DNA of 64,000 nucleotides from Clostridia bacterium. GTDB lineage: Bacteria; Bacillota; Clostridia; Christensenellales; Borkfalkiaceae. The position numbers were made by a program, and so were the translations under genes. Shown here piece after piece: positions 12,440 to 23,351 of this stretch. The notes beneath the pieces were generated by a model that saw nothing but the letters and a program-made list of their open reading frames with translations, made no database searches and was not told where the DNA came from. The first letter of the stretch is position 1, and each line of letters opens with the position of its first letter. The stretch lies in NCBI GenBank assembly GCA_017457215.1, contig JAFTHU010000009.1, positions 62,001 through 126,000 of the forward strand. Direction: 5' to 3'.

Positions 12440-14116
12440 ATGAAATTAAACGGCGCACAGATTTTAATTCAGACCTTGATTGAACAGGGCGTAACCGACG
12501 TATTCGGTTATCCGGGCGGTCAGGTTATCAATATTTACGACGCGCTTTACGAATACAAGGATAAAATCAACCACGTATTGACGGCGCATGAACAGGGTGC
12601 GGCGCATGCCGCAGACGGGTATTCCCGCGCGACGGGAAAAGTGGGCGTTTGTATCGCAACCAGCGGTCCGGGCGCAACCAACCTCGTTACGGGTATCGCT
12701 ACGGCAATGCTGGACAGTATCCCGATGGTAGCCATTACCGGTAACGTACCTTGTTCGCTTATCGGTAAAGACAGTTTCCAAGAAATCGATATCACGGGCG
12801 TTACGCTTCCCATTACCAAACACAATTATTTCGTAAATAAAATTGAGGATTTGGCGGATACGTTGCGCGAAGCCTTTGCTATTGCAAAATCGGGCAGACC
12901 GGGACCCGTCCTCGTCGATATCCCTAAGGACGTGCAGGTGGCGAAATACGATTTCGAACCGCAGTCGGTGGTGGAAAAAATGCCTTTGCCTAAAGTTAAG
13001 GAAGATTTGATTGACAAGGCGGTAGAACTTATCAACGGCGCGCAGAAACCGTATATTTACGTAGGCGGCGGCGCGGCTGGTTTGGGTATGGGCAGCGATA
13101 TCGTTGCGTTTGCGGAAAAGATAGGCGCGGTAATCGGCTGTTCGTTTATGGGGCTTTCCTCCGTACCGCAGGACAACGAACGTTTCCTTGGTATGCAGGG
13201 TATGCACGGACATTACGCATCCTCTATGTCGCAGAACGAAGCAGACCTTATTTTGGGTATCGGCGTTCGTTTCTCGGACAGAGCGACGGGCAACGTTGCT
13301 AAATTTGCAAAGCAAAGCAAAATCATTCAGCTTGACCCCGACAGTGCGGAAGTAAACAAAAACGTACGCGTAGACCTCGGTTTGGTCGGGGACGTAGAAG
13401 ATTCGTTCAAGCGTATCGCCGCGAAGTGCGCAGAGAGCGCAAAACCCGATTGGTTTGCTCGCGTTAAACAATTAAAAGCAGAAGAAGTACAATTTGAGGC
13501 AGAGATTGCGGAAGCAAACGACGCTCCGCTCACTCCCAAGCAAGTATTTGAAATTATCAATGCGGAAAAACCTGCCAATACGGTGATTGCAACGGACGTA
13601 GGACAGCACCAAATGTGGACGGCGCAGTACGTAGAATTTGACGGACCTCGTCGTTTCGTGTCGAGCGGCGGTTTGGGTACGATGGGCTTTGGTTTGGGCG
13701 CGGCAATCGGTTCGTACGTGGCGACGAAAGACCCCGTAGTATTGATTACGGGCGACGGCAGTTTCGGTATGAACCTCAACGAACTCGCAACGGCGGTCAG
13801 CTATAAGATTCCCGTTGTAATCGTTTTGATGAATAACGGCGTGTTGGGTATGGTAAGGCAGTGGCAAACGTTGTTCTTTGGAAAGAGATATTCTAATACA
13901 GTGCTTTCGAGAAAGACAGATTTCGTAGCGCTTGCAAAATCGTTTGGCGCGGAAGGCGTTTTGGCGGAAACTCCCGTAGAATTCAAACGTGCGTTTGCGG
14001 CGGCGGTAAAAGCGGGGAAACCCACGGTTATCGACGTGCGTATCGACAAGGATGAGATGGTATTGCCCATGTTGCCTCCAGGTGGCGCAATCAGCGATAT
14101 CATTACCAAAGTGTAA
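12440..14116 (+). CDS. ilvB: Acetolactate synthase, large (catalytic) subunit
   Basis: This ThDP- and FAD-dependent enzyme makes acetolactate from pyruvate, or acetohydroxybutyrate with 2-ketobutyrate. The 558-residue length is standard. HEQGAAHAADGYSRATG holds the catalytic Glu (E51), followed by SGPGATN and DSIPMVAITG. The ThDP motif ITGDGSFGMNLNEL...VLMNN is in the C-terminal third. A GGAG ribosome site precedes the ATG, 28 nt after leuA. The regulatory subunit gene follows 21 nt later. Confidence 0.96.
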   Translation: MKLNGAQILIQTLIEQGVTDVFGYPGGQVINIYDALYEYKDKINHVLTAHEQGAAHAADGYSRATGKVGVCIATSGPGATNLVTGIATAMLDSIPMVAITGNVPCSLIGKDSFQEIDITGVTLPITKHNYFVNKIEDLADTLREAFAIAKSGRPGPVLVDIPKDVQVAKYDFEPQSVVEKMPLPKVKEDLIDKAVELINGAQKPYIYVGGGAAGLGMGSDIVAFAEKIGAVIGCSFMGLSSVPQDNERFLGMQGMHGHYASSMSQNEADLILGIGVRFSDRATGNVAKFAKQSKIIQLDPDSAEVNKNVRVDLGLVGDVEDSFKRIAAKCAESAKPDWFARVKQLKAEEVQFEAEIAEANDAPLTPKQVFEIINAEKPANTVIATDVGQHQMWTAQYVEFDGPRRFVSSGGLGTMGFGLGAAIGSYVATKDPVVLITGDGSFGMNLNELATAVSYKIPVVIVLMNNGVLGMVRQWQTLFFGKRYSNTVLSRKTDFVALAKSFGAEGVLAETPVEFKRAFAAAVKAGKPTVIDVRIDKDEMVLPMLPPGGAISDIITKV

Positions 14117-14137
14117 GCGGGCGTAAAGGAGAAAATT

Positions 14138-14638
14138 ATGGAAACAAACAGATTCGTAATAGCAGTATACGTAGATAACAAAGCAGGTGTTTTGACGAGA
14201 GTTACGGCAATGTTTACCCGTCGTAATTTCAATATCGATACCCTTACGGTTGGCGAAACGGAGCGCAGCGAATATTCCCGTATTACGATTTCCATGCGCG
14301 GGGACGATTATGTAAAAGAACAGCTTATCAATCAGTTGAAAAAGCTGTACGTAGTGAAAAAAGTGGAAGTATTGGAGGACGAGCCCATCAAGCGCGAACT
14401 GATGCTTATCAAGGTACAAAACGCGTCCGAACACAGAAGCGATATCATGACGGCGGTGGACGTTTTCCGTGCAAGCGTAATTGATTATTCGTCCGAAGGT
14501 ATGTGTATCGAAGTAACGGGGAATCCCTCTAAAATCGACGCATTCATAAAATTGATGCAGCCGTTTGGGATTTTGGAAATGTGCCGTACGGGTGTGGTTG
14601 CTCTTGAACGCGGCGCAAATACGTTGTTCACCGATTAA
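14138..14638 (+). CDS. ilvN: Acetolactate synthase, small (regulatory) subunit
   Basis: The 166-residue protein starts with an ACT domain (VIAVYVDNKAGVLTRVTAMF, NIDTLTVGETE) that binds valine for feedback inhibition of the catalytic subunit. The C-terminal half (IKRELMLIKVQN, TGNPSKIDAFIKLMQPFGI, MCRTGVVALERG) is the usual second domain of IlvH/IlvN. Length and gene order (ilvB-ilvN-ilvC) are typical of Firmicutes. Confidence 0.95.
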   Translation: METNRFVIAVYVDNKAGVLTRVTAMFTRRNFNIDTLTVGETERSEYSRITISMRGDDYVKEQLINQLKKLYVVKKVEVLEDEPIKRELMLIKVQNASEHRSDIMTAVDVFRASVIDYSSEGMCIEVTGNPSKIDAFIKLMQPFGILEMCRTGVVALERGANTLFTD

Positions 14639-14713
14639 GGAAAGATTGCGAAATAAAAATTAGCGGAGTTCATTCCGCAAAAACAAAAAATAAAAAAATA
14701 AAAATATCAATAA

Positions 14714-15751
<1,038 letters not shown>

Positions 15752-15785
15752 GCGGAGAAACCCCGCAGATAAACCGAGCGTCTTA

Positions 15786-15838
15786 TCTCTCTTGCTTACA
15801 AATGCGTCCGCGCATATCTAAATAGGCAAGAGGAGAGA
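15786..15838 (+). other. Nested hairpin between ilvC and ilvD
   Basis: TCTCTCTTGC (15786-15795) pairs with GCAAGAGGAGAGA (15826-15838, one bulge), enclosing ATGCG-TCCG-CGCAT (15802-15815). There is no T-run, so it is more likely an mRNA stability or processing element than a terminator. Confidence 0.5.
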
Positions 15839-15890
15839 GGACACGGGTAGAGTAATATAAAAAAGTTTAATCGAAATATAAGGTAAAACT

Positions 15891-17549
15891 ATGATTAAAG
15901 AAACGATAGTAGACGGATTTCATAACGCCCCGCACAGATCTTTATATCACGCGCTGGGCTTGACGGACGAAGAACAGGCTCGCCCGTTGATTGGTATCGT
16001 ATGCTCGTACAACGAAATTGTGCCTGGGCATACCAACCTTGATAAAATAGCGCAGGCAGTAAAGCTTGGCGTAGCAATGGCGGGCGGTACGCCCATCATG
16101 TTCCCCGCAATCACCGTTTGCGACGGAATCGCCATGGGGCATACGGGTATGAAATACTCGCTCGTTACCCGCGATTTGATTGCGGATTCCACCGAAGCGA
16201 TGGTGATGGCGCACGGTTTTGACGGGTTGGTTATGATTCCGAATTGCGACAAAAACGTACCCGGCCTTTTGATGGCGTCGGCAAGATTGAATATCCCTAC
16301 CGTGTTCGTTAGCGGCGGCCCGATGCTTGCGGGTAGAGTAAACGGTAAAAAGCGTTCGCTTTCCAGTATGTTCGAGGCAGTCGGGGCATATAAGGCGGGT
16401 TCTATCAACGAAGAACAGCTCACCGAATTTGAAAAGAAAGTATGTCCTACCTGCGGTTCGTGTTCGGGTATGTATACTGCAAATTCTATGAACTGTCTTA
16501 CTGAAGTGCTGGGTATGGGTTTGAAAGGTAACGGTACGATTCCCGCGGTGTATTCCGCGCGTATCGAGCTTGCAAAGCACGCAGGTATGCAAGTAATGGA
16601 ACTTGTGAGAAAGAATATCCGTCCCCGCGATATTATGACGGCGGCAGCGATTAAAAATGCGATTACGGCAGATATGGCGCTTGGTTGTTCAACGAACAGT
16701 ATGTTGCACTTGCCTGCGATTGCAAACGAGCTGGGCGTTCCGTTCGATTTGGACGAAGTAAATGCCATCAGCGAAAAGACGCCCAATTTGTGCCACCTTG
16801 CGCCTGCTGGTCCTACGTATATGGAAGACTTGAACGAGGCGGGCGGCGTACATGCCGTATTGAAAGAGTTGGAAACGCTCGGCTTGCTGGATACTTCGGT
16901 AATGACGTGCACGGGCAAGACGATGGCGGAAAATTTGGAAAATATCGTCAATTTGGACGAAGAAGTTATCCGTAAGCCCGAAAATGCATTCGGTAAAACG
17001 GGCGGTATTGCGGCGCTGAAAGGAAATCTTGCCCCCGACGGTTGTGTAGTAAAACGTGCGGCGGTTGCACCTGAAATGTTGGTGCACGAAGGACCTGCCA
17101 AGGTATTTGAAAGCGAAGAGGAATGTATTGCGGCAATTTACGGCGGCAAAATCGTCAAGGGCGACGTAGTGGTTATTCGCTACGAAGGTCCTGCGGGCGG
17201 TCCCGGTATGCGCGAAATGCTTTCGCCTACTTCGGCGATTGCAGGAATGGGCTTGGATAAAGACGTAGCGCTTATCACCGACGGACGTTTTTCGGGCGCA
17301 ACGCGCGGTGCTTCGATTGGGCACGTCTCCCCCGAAGCGGCAAACGGCGGTGTGATTGCTTACGTGAAAGACGGCGATATCATTTCCATTGATATTCCGA
17401 ACTATTCGATAAAACTCAACGTTTCCGATGAAGAACTTGCAAAACGTAAAGCGGAAATGCCCATAAAGAAGAAAGAAGTAAGCGGGTATTTAAAACGTTA
17501 CGCGGCGCAGGTCAGCTCGGCGGATAAAGGGGCTATCATCAATAAATAA
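15891..17549 (+). CDS. ilvD: Dihydroxy-acid dehydratase
   Basis: This Fe-S enzyme dehydrates dihydroxyisovalerate and dihydroxymethylvalerate to the 2-keto acids. The 552-residue length is standard. Cluster cysteines are seen in PNCDKNVPG and in [35 protein letters not shown], and the C-terminal [21 protein letters not shown] are family signatures. It belongs to the same plus-strand run as ilvC, with leuC 56 nt downstream after a small hairpin. Confidence 0.96.
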   Translation: MIKETIVDGFHNAPHRSLYHALGLTDEEQARPLIGIVCSYNEIVPGHTNLDKIAQAVKLGVAMAGGTPIMFPAITVCDGIAMGHTGMKYSLVTRDLIADSTEAMVMAHGFDGLVMIPNCDKNVPGLLMASARLNIPTVFVSGGPMLAGRVNGKKRSLSSMFEAVGAYKAGSINEEQLTEFEKKVCPTCGSCSGMYTANSMNCLTEVLGMGLKGNGTIPAVYSARIELAKHAGMQVMELVRKNIRPRDIMTAAAIKNAITADMALGCSTNSMLHLPAIANELGVPFDLDEVNAISEKTPNLCHLAPAGPTYMEDLNEAGGVHAVLKELETLGLLDTSVMTCTGKTMAENLENIVNLDEEVIRKPENAFGKTGGIAALKGNLAPDGCVVKRAAVAPEMLVHEGPAKVFESEEECIAAIYGGKIVKGDVVVIRYEGPAGGPGMREMLSPTSAIAGMGLDKDVALITDGRFSGATRGASIGHVSPEAANGGVIAYVKDGDIISIDIPNYSIKLNVSDEELAKRKAEMPIKKKEVSGYLKRYAAQVSSADKGAIINK

Positions 17550-17556
17550 AAATCAA

Positions 17557-17577
17557 AAGGCGTACTATGTACGCCTT
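17557..17577 (+). other. Small hairpin between ilvD and leuC
   Basis: AAGGCGTAC (17557-17565) pairs with GTACGCCTT (17569-17577) around a 3-nt loop and without a T-run. Probably an mRNA processing or stability element. Confidence 0.45.
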
Positions 17578-17605
17578 GAATGCATAAAAAAGGAAAAGAA
17601 GAAAA

Positions 17606-18868
17606 ATGTCAATGACGATGACGCAAAAAATTCTCGCGGCGCACGCGGGGCTGGAAAAAGTGGAAGCGGGACAGCTGATTTTAGTGAATTTGGATAGAGT
17701 ATTGGGCAATGATATTACCTCGCCCGTAGCCATTCGCGAATTTGAAAGCATCGGCGCAACTTCCGTTTACGATAAAGACAAAGTAACGATGGTCATGGAC
17801 CATTTTGCTCCGAATAAGGATATTAAAGCGGCGACGCAATGTAAAATGTGCCGCGATTTTTGCGATAAGCACGAGGTAACGCATTTTTACGACGTTGGGC
17901 GTATGGGTATCGAACACGCTTTGTTGCCCGAAAAGGGATTGGTTGTCCCCGGCGACGTCGTAATCGGCGCGGATTCCCATACTTGTACGTACGGGGCGCT
18001 CGGCGCATTTTCGACGGGCGTCGGTTCGACGGATATGGCGTGCGGAATGGCAACAGGTAAGGCTTGGTTCAAAGTGCCCTCTGCAATCAAATTCGTGCTC
18101 AAAGGCAAGCTGAATAAATATGTGTCGGGTAAGGACGTCATTTTGCATATTATCGGCAAAATCGGCGTGGACGGCGCGTTGTATAAATCGATGGAATTTG
18201 TCGGCGAAGGGGTGAAAGCTCTTACCGTATACGACAGATTGACCATTTCGAATATGGCGATTGAAGCAGGTGCAAAGAACGGTATTTTCGAGGTGGACGA
18301 ACAGACGGAAGCATACGTCAAAGCACGTTCCAACCGTGTATTTACGGCGTATAAAGCAGACGAAGACGCCGTATACGACGAAACGTACGAAATCGATTTG
18401 TCGCAAATCAAACCGACGGTTGCATTCCCGCATTTGCCCGAAAACACCAAAACTTTCGACGAGATTGGGAATATTCCCATCGACCAAGTCGTAATCGGTT
18501 CTTGCACCAACGGACAGTATAAAGATATCGCCGAGGCGGCGGAAATACTCAAGGGCAAGAAGATTGCAAAACGTGTTCGCGCCATTATCATACCCGCAAC
18601 GCAAGATATATATATGCAAGCGGTAGAGAACGGTTTGGTAAAGATATTTATTGAAGCGGGCTGCATAGTTTCTACCCCCACGTGCGGACCTTGTCTTGGC
18701 GGGTATATGGGCATTTTGGCAGCGGGTGAACGTGCCGTAGCGACAACGAATAGAAACTTTGTCGGGCGTATGGGGCACGTAGAGAGCGAAGTATATTTGG
18801 CTTCGCCCGCAGTAGCGGCGGCGAGCGCGATTGCAGGTAGAATTGCTTCGCCCGAGGAGGTATTGTAA
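17606..18868 (+). CDS. leuC: 3-isopropylmalate dehydratase, large subunit
   Basis: With LeuD this aconitase-family enzyme isomerises 2- to 3-isopropylmalate. The 420-residue chain carries the three [4Fe-4S] cysteines, in IGSCTNG and [25 protein letters not shown] and [18 protein letters not shown] are also typical. This is the shorter archaeal-type LeuC common in Clostridia. An AAGGAAAAG ribosome site precedes the ATG. The stop overlaps the leuD start (TAATG), so the two subunits are translationally coupled. Confidence 0.95.
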   Translation: MSMTMTQKILAAHAGLEKVEAGQLILVNLDRVLGNDITSPVAIREFESIGATSVYDKDKVTMVMDHFAPNKDIKAATQCKMCRDFCDKHEVTHFYDVGRMGIEHALLPEKGLVVPGDVVIGADSHTCTYGALGAFSTGVGSTDMACGMATGKAWFKVPSAIKFVLKGKLNKYVSGKDVILHIIGKIGVDGALYKSMEFVGEGVKALTVYDRLTISNMAIEAGAKNGIFEVDEQTEAYVKARSNRVFTAYKADEDAVYDETYEIDLSQIKPTVAFPHLPENTKTFDEIGNIPIDQVVIGSCTNGQYKDIAEAAEILKGKKIAKRVRAIIIPATQDIYMQAVENGLVKIFIEAGCIVSTPTCGPCLGGYMGILAAGERAVATTNRNFVGRMGHVESEVYLASPAVAAASAIAGRIASPEEVL

Positions 18869-19362
18869 TGATTTTTAACGGAAAATCCATAAAATACGGC
18901 GATAACGTGGACACGGACGTTATTATTCCTGCGCGTTATCTCAATACCATTGATAAAAAGGAACTTGCGTCCCACTGTATGGAAGATATCGACAAGGATT
19001 TCGTCAACAAAGTAAACGACGGCGATATTATGGTGGCGGGGTACAACTTCGGTTGCGGCTCGTCCCGTGAACACGCGCCCATCGCTATAAAAGCAAGTGG
19101 CATTTCGTTGGTAATTGCGCGCAGTTTTGCACGTATTTTCTATCGGAACTCTATCAACATCGGGCTGGCTATCGTAGAATGTCCGGAAGCGGTTGACGGA
19201 ATTGCGGACGGGGATAAGGTAGAAGCGGATTTGGATAACGGTGTTATCTATAACCGTACGACAGGGGCAAGTTTTAAAACGCAACCCTTCCCTGCTTTTA
19301 TTCAAAAAATTATCGAAAACGGCGGATTGGTATCGTCCATTCAAAAAGGCGTTATCCAATAA
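18868..19362 (+). CDS. leuD: 3-isopropylmalate dehydratase, small subunit
   Basis: The 164-residue swivel domain pairs with LeuC. Signatures are [15 protein letters not shown] near the N-terminus and [18 protein letters not shown] in the middle, which contribute substrate contacts, followed by [14 protein letters not shown]. The ATG shares one base with the leuC stop, and GAGGAGG inside leuC is its ribosome site. leuB begins 20 nt later. Confidence 0.95.
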   Translation: MIFNGKSIKYGDNVDTDVIIPARYLNTIDKKELASHCMEDIDKDFVNKVNDGDIMVAGYNFGCGSSREHAPIAIKASGISLVIARSFARIFYRNSINIGLAIVECPEAVDGIADGDKVEADLDNGVIYNRTTGASFKTQPFPAFIQKIIENGGLVSSIQKGVIQ

Positions 19363-19381
19363 CACCGTATCGGAGAGGATT

Positions 19382-20452
19382 ATGAAAAATTATAAAATCG
19401 GTTTATTGAAAGGGGACGGTATCGGTCCTGAAATCGTAGAAAGCGCAGTACGTGTTTTGGAAGCGGTGGGTAAAAAACGGAATATTTCCTTTACGTTTAC
19501 CCCCTATCTTATCGGCGGTGTGGCGATAGACGCATGCGGTAAGCCTTTGCCCGAAGAAACGGTAGAGGGATGTTTGGCGTCGGATAGCGTATTGCTCGGC
19601 GCGGTAGGCGGTCCGAAGTGGGATACTCTGCCCGGGAACGTTCGTCCCGAAAAGGCATTGCTTGGAATCCGCGCGGCGATGGGGTTGTTTACCAATCTCC
19701 GCCCTGCAAAGCTGTATCCCGCATTAAAAGGGGAATGTCCTTTGCGGGAAGATATCGTAGCCAACGGATTTGATATCATGATCGTGCGCGAATTGACGGG
19801 CGGTATCTATTTTGGAGAAAGAGGGTATCGTGAAGGAAAATACGGTGAAGAAGCGTATGACACCGAAGCATACAGCCGTATGGAAATTGAACGAATCGTG
19901 CGCGTGGCTTTTGAAACGGCGAGAAAACGCCGCAAAAAATTGACGAGTATCGATAAGGCGAACGTGTTGGAAACGTCTCGGCTTTGGCGCAAAATCGTGC
20001 ACGAAATCGCGGCGGAATATCCCGACGTAGAGGTTTCGGATATGCTTGTGGACAATGCGGCAATGCAACTTGTGCGCAACCCGTCGCAATTCGACGTGAT
20101 TGTAACGAGCAATATGTTCGGGGATATTTTATCTGACGAGGCATCGCAAATCACCGGCTCAATCGGTATGTTGCCGTCGGCGTCTTTGAACGAGGGTAAA
20201 CGCGGATTGTACGAACCGATTCACGGTTCTGCGCCCGATATTGCGGGACAAAACAAGGCAAATCCCATTGCAACGATTTTATCGGCGGCAATGATGCTTT
20301 TGTATGCGTTTGACGAAACGGCGGCAAGCGAAGACATTGTAAACGCAGTGGATAAAGTGTTGGAAGCGGGATATCGCACGGCGGATTTGGCGCACGGAGC
20401 GCCTGCGCTTTCGACAACGCAAATGACGGATAAAATTATTGAAAATCTTTGA
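19382..20452 (+). CDS. leuB: 3-isopropylmalate dehydrogenase
   Basis: This NAD-dependent enzyme oxidises and decarboxylates 3-isopropylmalate to 2-ketoisocaproate. I use the ATG at 19382, which follows GGAGAGGA and gives the canonical [19 protein letters not shown] start and a 356-residue chain; a longer open frame starts inside leuD and is not needed. Further signatures: [55 protein letters not shown], and [20 protein letters not shown]. Confidence 0.95.
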   Translation: MKNYKIGLLKGDGIGPEIVESAVRVLEAVGKKRNISFTFTPYLIGGVAIDACGKPLPEETVEGCLASDSVLLGAVGGPKWDTLPGNVRPEKALLGIRAAMGLFTNLRPAKLYPALKGECPLREDIVANGFDIMIVRELTGGIYFGERGYREGKYGEEAYDTEAYSRMEIERIVRVAFETARKRRKKLTSIDKANVLETSRLWRKIVHEIAAEYPDVEVSDMLVDNAAMQLVRNPSQFDVIVTSNMFGDILSDEASQITGSIGMLPSASLNEGKRGLYEPIHGSAPDIAGQNKANPIATILSAAMMLLYAFDETAASEDIVNAVDKVLEAGYRTADLAHGAPALSTTQMTDKIIENL

Positions 20453-20467
20453 TTTTTGGGATAGATT

Positions 20468-21652
20468 ATGGCAAAAAAGAAATTAAGCGAATTATATGCA
20501 AGGCTTTGCCTTTGTACGGTTTTTCGCAAAGTAACGGAAAAGCCTTTGTTTAAGGATTTTGAGCAGTATTGTATTGCGGAAAATCCAAACGAAAAACGCA
20601 AAGCGTATGCGGCGTTTGTAGAACGGATTTACGAGATGGGCGGCTGCCTTACCGAAAGCGTAAGCAGGCTAGTTGCGGAAGATGAGAACGTGTACGTAAA
20701 AAGCGTTGCACAAGGAAAAAAAGCGGATAAAAACGTGGAAACGGCGGCAAGGAACGAATTGTCGGCGTTTGCCCTTTTCGGTGCATTGACCCGCAAGGAT
20801 TTTGCCGAGGATATGGGCGAAGAGGCAGAGATACTTCCCGATTTTTCTGTAAATGAAGCGGATATGCACGCGCTCTATAGCGAAAGATTGCAAAATTTGC
20901 ACAAATACGGTTATGGTATTTTTTCTTCCCGCTGTATGTTCCGTTTGTCGGACGAAAAGGAGATTGAGCCGATTGTCAGCGCAGACAAGACGAAGATGAC
21001 GCAGTTTATCGGTTACGAAGCAGAGCGAAAAAAAGTGGTGGAAAATACCCGTGCTTTTATCGAAAACCGTCCTGCGGCGAACGTGCTTTTGTGCGGGGAC
21101 GCTGGCACGGGGAAATCTTCTACGGTGAAAGCGGTAGCAAACGAGTTTTTCAGCGAGGGTGTGCGGCTTATCGAACTCCGTAAAGACCAACTTCGTTATT
21201 TGCCCAACGTAATGGCGAAAGTCAGCGGCAATCCTTTAAAATTTATTATTTTTATCGACGATTTATCTTTTAATAAAAATAACGACGATTTTAGTATGCT
21301 GAAAGCGGCGTTGGAAGGCTCGGCAAGCGCAACGGCGGAAAATGCGGTGATTTACGCGACGAGCAACCGTCGGCATATTGTTAAAGAAAGTTTTGGCGAC
21401 AGAGAGGGGGACGACGTACATAGAAACGACACGTTGCAGGAAACGTTGTCGCTGTCCGAACGTTTTGGATTGACGGTTTTGTTTTCCAAGCCCGATAAAA
21501 AATTATTTCTCTCCATCGTACACGAACTGGCAAAGAGGAACGGCGTTACGATGGACGAAAAGGAATTGGACGTGCAGGCAGAGGCGTTCGCGCTTCGAAA
21601 AGGTAGCCGCTCGGCGCGTTGTGCGGAACAATTTATCAACAGTTTATTATGA
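20468..21652 (+). CDS. DUF815 family AAA ATPase
   Basis: The 394-residue protein has a helical N-terminal half and a C-terminal P-loop ATPase. Walker A is GDAGTGKS (210-217), Walker B is FIIFIDDLSF (259-268), and ATSNRRHIV is the sensor-1 region. This arrangement is the DUF815 family, whose cellular role is not established. It starts 16 nt after leuB and ends 10 nt before ilvA, so it lies inside the leucine T-box operon. Whether it takes part in amino acid synthesis or simply shares the transcript is not known. Confidence 0.88.
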   Translation: MAKKKLSELYARLCLCTVFRKVTEKPLFKDFEQYCIAENPNEKRKAYAAFVERIYEMGGCLTESVSRLVAEDENVYVKSVAQGKKADKNVETAARNELSAFALFGALTRKDFAEDMGEEAEILPDFSVNEADMHALYSERLQNLHKYGYGIFSSRCMFRLSDEKEIEPIVSADKTKMTQFIGYEAERKKVVENTRAFIENRPAANVLLCGDAGTGKSSTVKAVANEFFSEGVRLIELRKDQLRYLPNVMAKVSGNPLKFIIFIDDLSFNKNNDDFSMLKAALEGSASATAENAVIYATSNRRHIVKESFGDREGDDVHRNDTLQETLSLSERFGLTVLFSKPDKKLFLSIVHELAKRNGVTMDEKELDVQAEAFALRKGSRSARCAEQFINSLL

Positions 21653-21661
21653 GGTGAAATT

Positions 21662-22855
21662 ATGCTTACGATTGACAACATCTACCGTGCGAGTAACGTT
21701 TTAAAAAACGTGGTGAGAAAAACGGACGTCATATATGCCCCGAAACTTTGCCCCGACACGGAATTGTATTTAAAAACGGAAAATTTACAGATAACCGGTT
21801 CGTTTAAGGTGCGTGGTGCATATTACAAAATGACGAAATTGTCCAACGAGGAAAAAGAACGCGGCGTAGTGGCTTGCTCGGCAGGCAATCACGCGCAGGG
21901 CGTTGCTTTGGCGGCGCAAAAGAGCGGGATTAAAGCGGTGATTTGTCTGCCTGACGGCGCGCCCATTTCCAAAGTGGAAGCAACCAAAAATTACGGGGCG
22001 GAAGTATGTCTTGTGGAAGGCGTTTATGACGACGCGTATCAAAAAGCGTTACAGCTTCGCGACGAAAAAGGGTATACTTTTTTGCATCCTTTCAATGATG
22101 AGGACGTTATCGCAGGACAGGGGACGATTGCTTTGGAGATTGCAGAACAAATCCCCGATTTGGACGCGATTTTAGTGCCTGTCGGCGGCGGCGGTTTGAT
22201 TTCGGGTATTGCGTATACGATAAAAACCCTCAACCCCAACGTAAAGGTAATCGGGGTGGAAGCAAAAGGCGCGTCGTCTATGAAAAACTCTATTGAACAC
22301 GGCAGCGTGGAAGAGTTGTCTTCGGTATCGACGATTGCAGACGGTATCGCGGTAAAGAAACCCGGAGATATTACGTATGAAATTTGTAATAAGTATGTAG
22401 ACGAAATCGTTACGGTAACGGATGATGAAATTTCGGCTGCGATTCTTGCGCTCATGGAACAACATAAGCTTGTAACCGAGGGCGCGGGTGCGGTAAGCGT
22501 TGCGGCGGCAATGTTTCACAAAGTAGACTTAAAAGGCAAAAAAGCAGTTTGCTTGCTTTCGGGCGGGAATATCGACGTAACCATTCTTTCCCGTGTTATC
22601 AAACGCGGACTTTTGATGTCGGGCAGAAGCTGTCAGCTTATGATAGAGCTTATGGATAAGCCCGGACAACTGAAAAACGTATCCCGTATCATTGCCGATC
22701 TTGGCGGTAACGTTACCAGTGTGCATCACGAGCGTGCAAACGAGGGTTCGGACGTCAACGGTTGTTATCTGCGTATTGTTTTGGAAACGAGAAATTACGA
22801 ACATATCGCGCAGATTCGTCAAGCTTTGACCGATTACGGTTTTAAATTGTTATAA
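21662..22855 (+). CDS. ilvA: Threonine ammonia-lyase (threonine deaminase) with ACT domain
   Basis: This PLP enzyme converts threonine to 2-ketobutyrate, the entry to isoleucine. The PLP lysine is K49 in GSFKVRGAYYK. The phosphate loop is PVGGGGLISG, and SAGNHAQGVA follows the catalytic lysine. The last 75 residues form one ACT-type domain (LMIELMDKPGQLKNVSRII). With 397 residues it is the short TdcB-like form rather than the 510-residue biosynthetic type. Position in the Leu/Val operon and beside ridA supports a biosynthetic role. Confidence 0.92.
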   Translation: MLTIDNIYRASNVLKNVVRKTDVIYAPKLCPDTELYLKTENLQITGSFKVRGAYYKMTKLSNEEKERGVVACSAGNHAQGVALAAQKSGIKAVICLPDGAPISKVEATKNYGAEVCLVEGVYDDAYQKALQLRDEKGYTFLHPFNDEDVIAGQGTIALEIAEQIPDLDAILVPVGGGGLISGIAYTIKTLNPNVKVIGVEAKGASSMKNSIEHGSVEELSSVSTIADGIAVKKPGDITYEICNKYVDEIVTVTDDEISAAILALMEQHKLVTEGAGAVSVAAAMFHKVDLKGKKAVCLLSGGNIDVTILSRVIKRGLLMSGRSCQLMIELMDKPGQLKNVSRIIADLGGNVTSVHHERANEGSDVNGCYLRIVLETRNYEHIAQIRQALTDYGFKLL

Positions 22856-22870
22856 AGGGGATTTGAAAAT

Positions 22871-23248
22871 ATGGAGATTAAAAAAGTATCAACGGAAAAA
22901 GCGCCTGCGGCAATCGGACCTTATTCGCAAGCGATTGTATGCGGCAATATGGTGTTTACGTCGGGGCAGATTCCTATCAATCCGACAAGTGGAAACGTGG
23001 AAGCAACGACGATTGAAGCGCAGGCAGAGCAAGTAATGCAAAATCTTGGCGAAGTGTTAAAAGCGGCGGGAAGCAGTTTTGAAAAAGCTGTAAAGACCAC
23101 TTGTTTCTTGGCGGATATGGCGGATTTTGCAGCGTTTAACGGCGTATACGCAAAATACTTTACGACAAATCCTGCGCGCAGTTGCGTAGCGGTGAAAACT
23201 CTGCCGAAAAACGTGCTTGTGGAAGTGGAGGTTATAGCGACGCTTTAA
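22871..23248 (+). CDS. ridA: RidA family reactive-intermediate/imine deaminase
   Basis: The 125-residue protein hydrolyses 2-aminoacrylate and 2-aminocrotonate, the unstable enamine/imine products of PLP dehydratases. Signatures are APAAIGPYSQAI, GQIPINPTSG, and NPARSCVAVKTLPKNVLVEVEVIA with the substrate-binding Arg. It lies 15 nt behind threonine deaminase, its classic source of substrate, and is the last gene before a strong terminator. Confidence 0.95.
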   Translation: MEIKKVSTEKAPAAIGPYSQAIVCGNMVFTSGQIPINPTSGNVEATTIEAQAEQVMQNLGEVLKAAGSSFEKAVKTTCFLADMADFAAFNGVYAKYFTTNPARSCVAVKTLPKNVLVEVEVIATL

Positions 23249-23307
23249 GTATAGAAAACAAGGGTGCTATTCATATGGTAAGGGTATCAAATTTAACGAA
23301 CAATTAA

Positions 23308-23337
23308 AAAGCGGGAGCGATTTTTCGCTCCCGCTTT
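23308..23337. terminator. Bidirectional terminator (ridA / CDF exporter)
   Basis: AAAGCGGGAGCGA (23308-23320) pairs perfectly with TCGCTCCCGCTTT (23325-23337). Runs of T follow on the minus strand; three T plus the strong stem serve the plus strand. Confidence 0.88.
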
Positions 23338-23351
23338 GCGTTAAAAATCTA

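Noticed and set aside
17887..19365. 492-residue minus-strand open frame over leuC-leuD
   Set aside because: Antisense shadow of two strongly conserved genes, with composition of a non-coding frame.
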